From NCBI GenBank assembly GCA_002315455.1, contig DCGG01000047.1, positions 8,890-19,883 on the forward strand: a DNA stretch of 10,994 bases, given 5' to 3'. Made by a program: the position numbers and the translations under genes. This DNA is from Lentisphaeria bacterium UBA1784. GTDB lineage: Bacteria; Verrucomicrobiota; Lentisphaeria; Victivallales; Victivallaceae. The notes under the pieces were generated by a model that had not been told where the DNA came from, did no database searches, and was given only the letters and a program-made list of their open reading frames with translations. Shown here piece by piece: positions 1 to 5,513 of the stretch; position 1 is the stretch's first letter; each line of letters opens with the position of its first letter.

Positions 1-1
1 G

Positions 2-697
2 TTTTACGCCTCCCGCCTCTGGCACGGAGATCTGCACGGCGGGAATATCCTCTACCGGAAGGAGACGGGGGAGTTCGCCTTCGTGGACGTCCGGGCGGTG
101 AGTTTTTCCCCCATTCGGCGGCTCCTTTTCGGAGAGCGCCTCCGCCACCTTGCCATGGACTTGCGCTCCTTCCTGCCTCTGCCCCGGCTTCTGCGTTTCG
201 CGGCGGAGCTGGGCATCTCCGACCCCGGGGCGTGGTTCCGGCGGAATCTGGAGGCAGACGTCCGGCGGATCAGGCGCCAATGGCCCCGCCGGAAAGAGCA
301 GATCTTCGCAGGATATCCCAAGTTCACCGTCAGGGAGGGGGAGCGTCTCTGGAGCGTTCCCCGCACCTCCGCCGGGGAGGACGCCGCCGGGGAATTGTTC
401 TCCGGCGCAGAAGCGGAAAGGATCTTTCTCGCCCACTTCTATCTGCAGCTGATGCAGATCCCCCACCGCCGGGCGCTTTGGTTCGACTCCGGAAGCCGGA
501 CCGTCGCGCTGGAAGTTCTGTCCGCCGCCCCCGGCATTCCGCTCTCCGATCCGGAGTTGGCGGACTGGCAGGCCCGGCTCCGGCAGATCGGGAGCGATTC
601 CGGCCCCTCCGACTGGGAACGCCGGGGCGACCGCGTCTTCTACCGGGAGACCGCCGGATTCGCAGAACGTCTCCCCGCCGCGGACAAAGCAAAATAA
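2..697 (+). CDS. Kinase-fold protein, Kdo/WaaP (InaA)-like, 5' part missing
   Basis: The reading frame is open from the window edge, so the N-terminal lobe is missing; 231 residues are visible. Residues 8-15 of the visible part read HGDLHGGN, the catalytic loop of atypical kinases (lipopolysaccharide kinase Kdo/WaaP/InaA and aminoglycoside phosphotransferase families), with Asp10 as likely base and Asn15 as metal ligand. The metal-binding Asp equivalent of DFG is probably Asp29 in FVDVRAV. The following 'LAMDLRSFLPLPRLLRF' stretch resembles the C-lobe of the Kdo/WaaP group. A substrate in lipopolysaccharide core sugar phosphorylation is plausible but only inferred; an APH-type small-molecule kinase is the main alternative. 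The last ~130 residues look like a family-specific C-terminal extension that I do not recognise. Its TAA stop lies 24 nt ahead of the next gene on the same strand, so the two are probably cotranscribed. Confidence 0.6.
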   Translation, partial: FYASRLWHGDLHGGNILYRKETGEFAFVDVRAVSFSPIRRLLFGERLRHLAMDLRSFLPLPRLLRFAAELGISDPGAWFRRNLEADVRRIRRQWPRRKEQIFAGYPKFTVREGERLWSVPRTSAGEDAAGELFSGAEAERIFLAHFYLQLMQIPHRRALWFDSGSRTVALEVLSAAPGIPLSDPELADWQARLRQIGSDSGPSDWERRGDRVFYRETAGFAERLPAADKAK

Positions 698-721
698 TCC
701 GTTTGAAAGGAATGAAGTGAC

Positions 722-2263
722 ATGTTAGGAAAGTGTTTCTCCGCCGCCGTCATCGGCATCGACGCCTTCACCGTGGAGATCGAAGCAAACATCACCGGAA
801 CCGGAAGCCAGATGCGGGAGTATTCCATCTCCATCGTCGGTTTGCCGGACGCCGCCGTGCGGGAGAGCCGGGATCGGGTCCTCTCCGCCTTCATGACCGG
901 CGGATTCGTTCCGCCCTGCAACAATATCGTGGTCAACCTCGCCCCTGCGGACCTCCCCAAGGAAGGCGCCGCCTTCGATCTGGGGATCGCCCTCGGCATT
1001 CTCGGCGGAGCCGGAGTGCTGGATGCCGAACGGCTCCGGATCTTCGCCGCGGTGGGAGAGTTGGCGCTGGACGGCACGCTGCGCCCGGTGCGGGGCGTCC
1101 TGCCCATCGCCGATGAATTGGCAAAGGGCGGCAGGGTCAAGGCGCTCGTGGTCCCCCGGGACAACGCCCGGGAGGCCGCCTTCGCTTCCGGAGGCCGGAT
1201 CGCCGTCTATGCCGCCGGGACCCTCGCCGAAGCCGTGGAACTGATCCGCTCCGGCAAAGGGACCCCCACTGCCCCGGAAGACCTGCGCTCCGCAGGAACG
1301 TTCTCCGCGCCGGACTTCGCCGACGTCAAGGGGCAGTCCGCCGCCCGCCGGGCGCTGGAGATTGCCGCCGCCGGCGGCCATAATACCCTGCTCATCGGAC
1401 CGCCCGGGACCGGGAAGTCCATGCTGGCCGCCCGTCTGCCGGGGATCCTGCCGCCCATGACGCTGGAGGAGACTCTGGAGACCAGCCGCATCCACAGCGT
1501 CCTCGGGATGCTCTCCTCCGGGAGCCCGGTACTGAACGACCGGCCCTTCCGCTCCCCGCACCACACCATTTCCGATGCAGGCCTGATCGGCGGCGGTCAC
1601 AATCCCAAGCCGGGGGAAATCTCCCTCGCCCACAACGGCGTGCTGTTTCTGGACGAGTTCCCGGAGTTCAAACGCTCCGCGCTGGAGGCACTGCGCCAGC
1701 CGCTGGAGAACGGGATCGTCACCGTTTCCCGGGCCTCCGGCAGCTGCGTCTTTCCGGCGAAGTTCGTGCTCTGCGCCGCCATGAACCCCTGTCCCTGCGG
1801 CCGGGGCGATGCGGAACTGGGATGCACCTGCCGCCCCGATGAAAAACAGCGTTACCTCAAGAAGATCTCCGGCCCGCTGCTGGACCGGATCGACATGCAG
1901 ACCGACGTCCTCCAGCTCACGCAGGACGAACTGCTGGCCGCACCCAACGGGGAATCCAGCGCCGTCATTCGGGACCGGGTGGCGGCGGCCCGGCGCATCC
2001 AGCAGGAACGGTTCCGGGGCACCGGCATCCGCTGCAACAGCGGACTCTCCGGCCGGGAACTGCAGAAGTGGTGCCGTATCTCCGGTGCCGGAGAACTTCT
2101 GCTGCGGGAGGCCATCCGGCGGTTCCGCATGAGTCCCCGGGCCTATGACCGGGTGCTGAAGGTCGCCCGTACCATCGCCGATCTGGCGGGAGCCGCGGAG
2201 CTGAAGGAAGAACATCTCTTCGAAGCGGTGGGCTACCGCCGCAGCAAATTTCTCAACCAGTAG
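722..2263 (+). CDS. YifB/ComM-family Mg-chelatase-like AAA+ ATPase
   Basis: The 513-residue product has the full YifB/ComM architecture and usual length. An N-terminal Lon-protease-like ChlI subdomain covers about residues 20-175 (SISIVGLPDAAVRESRDRV). A Mg-chelatase-type AAA+ module has Walker A GPPGTGKS at 226-233 and Walker B VLFLDEF at 307-313. The family-typical NPCPCG at 355-360 is followed by a CTC cluster, and LLDRID lies near 385. A C-terminal Mg-chelatase domain runs from about 410 to the end. ComM in Vibrio is a hexameric branch-migration helicase that helps integrate transforming DNA; YifB homologues are widespread in non-competent bacteria too, so natural competence is not implied here. 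The ATG at 722 is preceded by AAAGG about 11 nt upstream. The Nudix gene follows after 8 nt. Family assignment is near certain; the cellular role is by homology. Confidence 0.95.
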   Translation: MLGKCFSAAVIGIDAFTVEIEANITGTGSQMREYSISIVGLPDAAVRESRDRVLSAFMTGGFVPPCNNIVVNLAPADLPKEGAAFDLGIALGILGGAGVLDAERLRIFAAVGELALDGTLRPVRGVLPIADELAKGGRVKALVVPRDNAREAAFASGGRIAVYAAGTLAEAVELIRSGKGTPTAPEDLRSAGTFSAPDFADVKGQSAARRALEIAAAGGHNTLLIGPPGTGKSMLAARLPGILPPMTLEETLETSRIHSVLGMLSSGSPVLNDRPFRSPHHTISDAGLIGGGHNPKPGEISLAHNGVLFLDEFPEFKRSALEALRQPLENGIVTVSRASGSCVFPAKFVLCAAMNPCPCGRGDAELGCTCRPDEKQRYLKKISGPLLDRIDMQTDVLQLTQDELLAAPNGESSAVIRDRVAAARRIQQERFRGTGIRCNSGLSGRELQKWCRISGAGELLLREAIRRFRMSPRAYDRVLKVARTIADLAGAAELKEEHLFEAVGYRRSKFLNQ

Positions 2264-2271
2264 GCGTTTTC

Positions 2272-2856
2272 ATGCAGGAACAGAAGATCAACTCCATCGT
2301 CAGCAGTACGGTCCTCGCGGAAGGCCGTTTCATCGCGTTCAGCCGCCTCGCGTACGTCGACGGCGGCGGCACCGCCCGCACCTGGGAAGCGGTCCAGCGG
2401 ACCGGCAACGGCGCAAGGGGCGCGGCCTTCATCATCGCTCGGATCGTGCCCCAGCAGGAACTGGTGCTGATCCGGCAGTTCCGCCCTCCTGCCGGGCGGC
2501 TGATGCTGGAATTCCCGGCGGGTCTGATCGATCCCGGCGAAACGCCGGAGACCACAGCGTCCCGGGAACTTCAGGAGGAGACCGGGTTCCGTGGGCGCAT
2601 CATCCGGGTCTATAAGGGCGGATACAGTTCTCCGGGGATGACCGGGGAGACCATCTGCCCCGTGGAGATGGAGATCGACGGAGAATACTACCGGACTCAT
2701 GCCCCCACTCCCTGCCCGGAGGGATGCGAACACATCGAAGTGTTCCGGGTCCCCATCGCGGACTTGGAGGCTTTCATCCGGCGCATGGAGTCCGAAGGCA
2801 CCGTCATCGACAGCAAACTCTACGCCTGGCTCGCCGCCGTGCGGTTTCAGAAATAG
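2272..2856 (+). CDS. Nudix hydrolase, ADP-ribose pyrophosphatase-like
   Basis: The 194-residue protein carries a perfect Nudix box (GX5EX7REUXEEXGU) at residues 84-106: Gly84, Glu90, Arg98-Glu99, Glu102-Glu103, Gly105-Phe106. The glutamates coordinate the divalent metal that cleaves a nucleoside diphosphate linked to another group. The residues ahead of the box (LVLIRQFRPPAGRLMLEFPAG) match the ADP-ribose/ADP-sugar pyrophosphatase subgroup, where this strand and loop shape the substrate pocket, so ADP-ribose or an ADP-sugar is the likeliest substrate. Other nucleotide-sugars cannot be excluded. It begins 8 nt after the yifB-type gene with no good Shine-Dalgarno sequence, so translational coupling is likely. 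It converges on the next gene with only 6 nt between the stops, which leaves no room for a separate terminator. Confidence 0.9.
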   Translation: MQEQKINSIVSSTVLAEGRFIAFSRLAYVDGGGTARTWEAVQRTGNGARGAAFIIARIVPQQELVLIRQFRPPAGRLMLEFPAGLIDPGETPETTASRELQEETGFRGRIIRVYKGGYSSPGMTGETICPVEMEIDGEYYRTHAPTPCPEGCEHIEVFRVPIADLEAFIRRMESEGTVIDSKLYAWLAAVRFQK

Positions 2857-2862
2857 CCGGGA

Positions 2863-3333
2863 TCAGAACTTGAGTTTCACCTTCGGCACGGCAAAGGAAT
2901 CGATGGTCCCCTCGGCGTTTTCAAAGTAAAACACCGCATGGTTTCCGTCTCCCGCCTGATAGCGGGTCTTGAGCGAAGGATACGCCTCCAGCATCGCCTG
3001 CTGCGCTTCAGGGGACGGGTCTTCGACCAGCGTGCCGGACAGCCGGAGCCAGCGGTGTTCCGCCGGCTTGTAGGCGCAGAGTTCCACCTTTGGGTTCCGG
3101 ATGATCTGCTTGGCAACGTTCTTTTTCTTCCCGGTCTGGATGTAGAGCCGCCCCTTGTAGATCAGCACCGTCCCGAACGGACGGACCCGCGGCTGGCCGC
3201 CATCGTCGGTGGCGATGAAGTAATATCCGGCCTCTTTGAGGAAATCACGGGCGGTTTCCATGTCTCCTGCAATGAGAGCCCCCGCACTCAAAACCGTGGC
3301 GGCAACGATCCCAAGTCCATGACAGCGTTTCAT
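2863..3333 (-). CDS. PNPOx-like split-barrel FMN-binding protein with apparent signal peptide
   Basis: From the ATG at 3333 the product is 156 residues. Residues 26-147 are a pyridoxamine-5'-phosphate-oxidase-like split beta-barrel: FLKEAGYYFIATDDGGQPRVRPF, then LYIQTGKKKNVAKQIIRNPKVELCAY, then WLRLSGTLVED. These domains bind FMN (sometimes F420 or heme) as dimers and are usually cytoplasmic, e.g. NimA-like or general-stress FMN proteins. Residues 1-23 look like a signal peptide: a basic start MKRCH, a hydrophobic core GLGIVAATVLSAGALIA and a small-residue end. There is no lipobox cysteine after it. I chose the start at 3333 because AGGAGG lies 4 nt upstream and a TTGACA/TATGGT promoter sits beyond it. 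A second start at Met25 (3261) has GGAG only 2 nt ahead, which is too close to be efficient. The substrate is unknown. Confidence 0.8.
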   Translation of the reverse strand: MKRCHGLGIVAATVLSAGALIAGDMETARDFLKEAGYYFIATDDGGQPRVRPFGTVLIYKGRLYIQTGKKKNVAKQIIRNPKVELCAYKPAEHRWLRLSGTLVEDPSPEAQQAMLEAYPSLKTRYQAGDGNHAVFYFENAEGTIDSFAVPKVKLKF

Positions 3334-3337
3334 ACGT

Positions 3338-3343
3338 CCTCCT
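3338..3343 (-). promoter_or_regulatory. Shine-Dalgarno AGGAGG deciding the start of the PNPOx-like gene
   Basis: On the minus strand AGGAGG is followed by ACGT and the ATG at 3333. It is the strongest ribosome site in this stretch. It supports the longer, signal-peptide-bearing start over the internal ATG at 3261. Confidence 0.7.
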
Positions 3344-3379
3344 GTTGATTGGTACACCGCGTCCCCGGTGCCGGAGCAT

Positions 3380-3408
3380 ACCATACACGAAGGGAATGCT
3401 TTTGTCAA
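3380..3408 (-). promoter_or_regulatory. Sigma70-type promoter for the PNPOx-like gene
   Basis: On the minus strand the sequence reads TTGACA (3408-3403), a 17-nt spacer, then TATGGT (3385-3380). The -35 is a perfect consensus, the spacing is ideal and the -10 keeps TAT..T. Transcription would begin near 3373, giving a leader of about 40 nt to the ATG at 3333. No operator-like repeat is obvious around it. Confidence 0.7.
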
Positions 3409-3459
3409 TCCGCAACCGCGGTTTTTCCGGGAAAAGACCAGGGAGAAACGGCTTCCGCG

Positions 3460-3482
3460 TCGGAGGGATCATGCCCCTCGGA
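3460..3482 (-). other. GC-rich hairpin between two minus-strand genes
   Basis: TCGGAGGG (3460-3467) can pair with CCCTCGGA (3475-3482) with one G-G mismatch and a 7-nt loop. It lies 43 nt beyond the stop of the propeller gene and upstream of the PNPOx promoter, where a terminator would be useful. No T-run follows on the minus strand, so it is not a classical intrinsic terminator. The rest of 3409-3524 shows no gene. Confidence 0.3.
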
Positions 3483-3524
3483 AATTCCCGCCGCGGTACC
3501 TGAAATAAAACGGAAAATGGCCGG

Positions 3525-4469
3525 TCACGCAAAAAAGGATTCAAAAAGCCCCTTCAGCGTCCCGGGATACACCGCCGTCTGGACCGTGTCGCTGACCCCC
3601 AGCTGGTTGCCGCCGCACCAGAATGCCCGCACCCGTCCGTCCTCCTGAATGAACTCCGCATCGGAAGCATTCCGCTCATAGATGCCCGGATGATCCGCCG
3701 GATCGATCTCATGGGAGAAGTCGGGCGCAAGCACCGGCCGGTCCCCGGGGGCATCCTCCCATGAAATGAAATCCTTCGTCCTCGCGATTCGCGTGTCATA
3801 ATACTCCGGATCTCCGTTGGGGGATGGCTTGCGGACTTCGTTCACGTAGGTGAGGCAAAACCACGGAGCCTGATAGCAGAGCGCCGGGCCTCCCAGATAT
3901 TTCCGGTCGCCATAGATCCCTCCCGGGATCTTTTCCCAGTGGATCAGGTCGTCGGACTTGGCGAATTTCGCCGTGAACTTGGGATAACGGCAGTCGTCGG
4001 ATTCATAGACCATGTAATAGCGGCCATCTTTTTCCGTGACGCTGTTGTTGAAAAGATTTTCATTCTCCGCGCGGATCACCGGGATGGGCGCCGTCCATGA
4101 GATCAGGTCTTCCGAGGTGATCGCCACAATCTGCCGGCACTGCCAGGTGGAAGCTTCACCATAGTCGGCGGTGAAGACGTGGACCCGGCCGTCCTTCACC
4201 ATGATCTGGGCGAAATAATGGTTCAGCAGGGGGCGGGAGATCACGCGTCCAGACTCCGCGTCGCGGATCCGGAAATGATCCTCGTGAAAGAGTTCCGGGT
4301 GGCAATGTCCGTCGTAATAGTGGTACAGAACGTTTTCCAGCAGGTACTTTTTCCCTTTGAAAACGAAGGGCGAGACCTCGTCCCGTGTCCACGGGAGAAA
4401 CTGATGCTCCTGCCACGCCGGGAACGCTTTGACGGCCGGGGGCACGGTTGGATTCGGGGCTTGTCCCAT
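3525..4469 (-). CDS. Five-bladed beta-propeller glycosidase-like protein (GH43/GH32-like fold)
   Basis: The product from the ATG at 4469 is 314 residues. The signature S/T-x-D-L/F-I-x-W appears three times, at residues 119-125 (SEDLISW), 172-178 (SDDLIHW) and 231-237 (TKDFISW). Spacing is about one propeller blade. DEVSPFVFKGKKYLLEN (30-46), NNSVTEKDGRYYMVYES (141-157) and NASDAEFIQEDGRVRAFWCGGNQ (268-289) are the blade-start strands typical of the GH43/GH32/GH117-like superfamily. Such enzymes use acidic residues in the central cavity; Asp30, Glu156 and Asp270 are candidates, but I cannot assign them. There is no signal peptide, so the protein is probably cytoplasmic and acts on an imported oligosaccharide, or is non-catalytic. 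The start at 4469 has AAAGG 9 nt upstream. The upstream in-frame ATGs at 4562 and 4487 are less likely: the first falls inside the promoter and the second lacks an SD. Confidence 0.65.
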   Translation of the reverse strand: MGQAPNPTVPPAVKAFPAWQEHQFLPWTRDEVSPFVFKGKKYLLENVLYHYYDGHCHPELFHEDHFRIRDAESGRVISRPLLNHYFAQIMVKDGRVHVFTADYGEASTWQCRQIVAITSEDLISWTAPIPVIRAENENLFNNSVTEKDGRYYMVYESDDCRYPKFTAKFAKSDDLIHWEKIPGGIYGDRKYLGGPALCYQAPWFCLTYVNEVRKPSPNGDPEYYDTRIARTKDFISWEDAPGDRPVLAPDFSHEIDPADHPGIYERNASDAEFIQEDGRVRAFWCGGNQLGVSDTVQTAVYPGTLKGLFESFFA

Positions 4470-4533
4470 TGCAGATCGCCTTTCCATGTCGTTTTGAAAG
4501 ATGTCGTTTGCGGTATTCCGGAAAACATGGCGT

Positions 4534-4562
4534 AATATATCCGGGGAATTTCCGGAAATCAA
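4534..4562 (-). promoter_or_regulatory. Sigma70-type promoter for the propeller glycosidase-like gene
   Basis: The minus strand reads TTGATT (4562-4557), 17 nt, then TATATT (4539-4534). The expected start of transcription is near 4527, leaving a leader of about 58 nt before the ATG at 4469. This places the gene in its own transcription unit, separate from the small-protein cassette upstream, and rules out the in-frame ATG at 4562 as the start. Confidence 0.65.
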
Positions 4563-4606
4563 TGGATCAAAACAACGATGAATGTCTCAAAACGATCATT
4601 TTGACT

Positions 4607-4658
4607 GCCGGACCTCCTCCCGACGGAACCGATCTGCAAACTGCGGTGGAGGTCCGGC
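4607..4658 (-). repeat. Perfect 11-bp inverted repeat with 30-nt loop
   Basis: GCCGGACCTCC at 4607-4617 is the exact reverse complement of GGAGGTCCGGC at 4648-4658. It lies 48 nt past the stop of the 34-residue peptide gene and before the propeller gene's promoter. A stable stem would form in the cassette transcript. On the minus strand the stem is followed by AGTCAAAATGATCGTTTTG, itself a short AT-rich inverted repeat (4588-4603) rather than a T-run. It may be a terminator, a 3'-end protecting structure or part of a small RNA. The rest of 4563-4706 shows no gene. Confidence 0.6.
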
Positions 4659-4706
4659 CCCCGGTTGTTCTGTCGGCCGCCGTTGTGTTTTTCCGCTGGC
4701 CCCGGG

Positions 4707-4811
4707 TCATTTCACCTTGCAGATTGCGCAGAGAAAGATGATGAACCAGATGAATCCGGTAACGATGACTTTGAGAACTTGGAGAATTCCGCCTGCAATC
4801 TCGTTCAACAT
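4707..4811 (-). CDS. 34-residue single-span membrane peptide
   Basis: The short frame encodes MLNEIAGGILQVLKVIVTGF then IWFIIFLCAICKVK and a TGA stop. About residues 9-31 are hydrophobic with aromatic residues in the middle. The ends are charged, with Glu4 near the N terminus and Lys32/Lys34 at the C terminus, fitting one transmembrane helix. The strongest evidence that it is a gene is its ribosome site: GGAGGTGATCC ends immediately before the ATG. I do not recognise a family; the size and composition resemble small regulatory or complex-stabilising membrane proteins, or a type I toxin-like peptide. The preceding gene's TGA stop lies inside this SD, so its translation should be coupled to the secreted protein upstream. 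Confidence 0.65.
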   Translation of the reverse strand: MLNEIAGGILQVLKVIVTGFIWFIIFLCAICKVK

Positions 4812-4822
4812 GGATCACCTCC
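4812..4822 (-). promoter_or_regulatory. Extended Shine-Dalgarno overlapping a stop codon
   Basis: The minus strand reads GGAGGTGATCC directly before the ATG at 4811; the plus strand reads GGATCACCTCC, the conserved 3' end of bacterial 16S rRNA. All 11 bases can therefore pair with the anti-SD. The TGA within it (4817-4815) is the stop codon of the preceding gene, so terminating ribosomes sit on the initiation site. Confidence 0.8.
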
Positions 4823-5072
4823 GTTGCGTTGTTTTCCGGGGATAGCGGGTGGGCGGATCGCCCCGTTCCGTCTGAATGGTCTGACCGCGGGTATTCCGCG
4901 TGGTCTTGGTGACGGTCCCGTCCGCGTTGGTGTGATAGGTTTGCTTGGAGATGGTCCGGCCCTGCGCGTCCCGCGTCGTGGTGGTACGGTCCTGCCGGTA
5001 GGTGGTCCCCCGGCTTCCCGCCATCGCGGAAAACGCAGTCAGCAGCAGGCTCAGGGCAAGCATGGTTTTCAT
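4815..5072 (-). CDS. Small secreted Thr/Arg-rich repeat protein
   Basis: From the ATG at 5072 the product has 85 residues. Residues 1-18 form a clear signal peptide (MKTMLALSLLLTAFSAMA, cleavage likely after AMA). The mature part is basic, Thr-rich and free of cysteine and tryptophan. It contains three related units of 12-13 residues: TTRDAQGRTISK (32-43), QTYHTNADGTVTK (44-56) and TTRNTRGQTIQT (57-68), each with a central Gly. This looks like short beta-hairpin repeats, loosely similar to YD/RHS-type strands, though no family can be named. AAAGGAGG lies 7 nt before the ATG. The frame is open further upstream to a second, equally well-equipped ATG at 5267, which would add 65 residues (see separate entry). 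It likely acts in the periplasm or outside the cell, with the membrane peptide encoded next. Confidence 0.7.
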   Translation of the reverse strand: MKTMLALSLLLTAFSAMAGSRGTTYRQDRTTTTRDAQGRTISKQTYHTNADGTVTKTTRNTRGQTIQTERGDPPTRYPRKTTQRR

Positions 5073-5075
5073 GGT

Positions 5076-5267
5076 GCGGCCTCCTTTGATGATGATGTTC
5101 CTGAAAAACGATCCGAGACGGAACCTCCGTCCGTTCTCCCTGCCGTCGGGCAAGGCGGGAGACGTTCTGCGGTTCCGGCGCAAATGCGTGGAGACAAGCC
5201 GGCCTTCGAAGTCCAATTCCTGCTGGAACGGATCGAAACTTTTCCGCGGCTTCCTGTGTTTTCTCAT
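5076..5267 (-). CDS. Possible N-terminal extension or separate small basic protein, in frame with the secreted protein
   Basis: The ATG at 5267 has AGGAGG 8 nt upstream (5281-5276) and begins an open frame of 65 codons that runs without a stop into the secreted-protein start at 5072. The encoded peptide is basic and hydrophilic (MRKHRKPRKSFDPFQQELDF at its start), with no membrane segment. Codon choice resembles real coding sequence. Because the signal peptide of the secreted protein would then be internal (as a membrane anchor of a 150-residue protein ending at 4815), there are two readings. One is a single N-terminally extended membrane protein plus a shorter secreted form from an internal start. 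The other is a decayed or fused pair of genes. I cannot choose between them; the coordinates cover only the extra part. Confidence 0.4.
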
Positions 5268-5331
5268 GGTTCTGCCCTCCTGTTTTGAAAAAGGTCTTGA
5301 AAAACGTGCTCTTTTTCTTTTTACAGCACAT

Positions 5332-5337
5332 AATATA
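5332..5337 (-). promoter_or_regulatory. -10 element of the small-protein cassette promoter, no good -35
   Basis: The minus strand reads TATATT at 5337-5332 (TATTAT at 5335-5330 is an alternative). At 17-nt spacing the -35 position reads CACCCA, which is poor and falls inside the palindrome 5347-5365. A promoter with a good -10 but an occupied -35 usually depends on a bound regulator. Transcription would begin near 5325. Confidence 0.45.
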
Positions 5338-5346
5338 CGCAAGATG

Positions 5347-5365
5347 ACTGACACTGGGTGTCAGT
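5347..5365. promoter_or_regulatory. Operator copy 1: ACTGAC-N7-GTCAGT
   Basis: A perfect inverted repeat, ACTGACAC-TGG-GTGTCAGT, lies in the divergent intergenic region between the small-protein cassette and the FAD oxidoreductase. Its 6-bp cores and their 7-bp spacing are identical to the palindrome before the WYL regulator gene at 6805-6823, and the rightward flank is also related (TTTTCTCG here, TTTCCCCG there). It covers the -35 position of the leftward promoter and lies about 60 bp ahead of the rightward -35. A dimeric HTH protein, most plausibly the WYL regulator, is the likely ligand. Confidence 0.65.
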
Positions 5366-5426
5366 TTTCTCGAAAAGAGTGAAAATTTTCTTCTTTTTTT
5401 CTGGCGGAGGAACGTGCCCCAAACAC

Positions 5427-5455
5427 TTGAAAAGTTATCTTTCCGGTGATATCTT
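5427..5455 (+). promoter_or_regulatory. Sigma70-type promoter for the FAD oxidoreductase
   Basis: TTGAAA (5427-5432), a 17-nt spacer and TATCTT (5450-5455), with TGA just before the -10 giving an extended -10 element. Transcription would begin near 5462, about 50 nt ahead of the ATG at 5514. The GAGGAG at 5498-5503, 10 nt from the ATG, is the ribosome site. Confidence 0.65.
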
Positions 5456-5513
5456 TATCTGCAAGTTGATCCGCACAAGGTAAAATACCGTTTCTTCGAG
5501 GAGTTTTCTGCAA

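Noticed and set aside
725..2215. A 496-codon open frame on the minus strand opposite the YifB-type gene
   Set aside because: It mirrors the codon pattern of a certain, motif-rich gene in GC-rich DNA; its translation is low-complexity with no recognisable domain.
4567..5331. A 254-codon minus-strand frame covering both small genes
   Set aside because: Its His/Pro/Arg-rich translation is out of frame with the secreted protein and membrane peptide, which have signal or membrane segments and strong ribosome sites.
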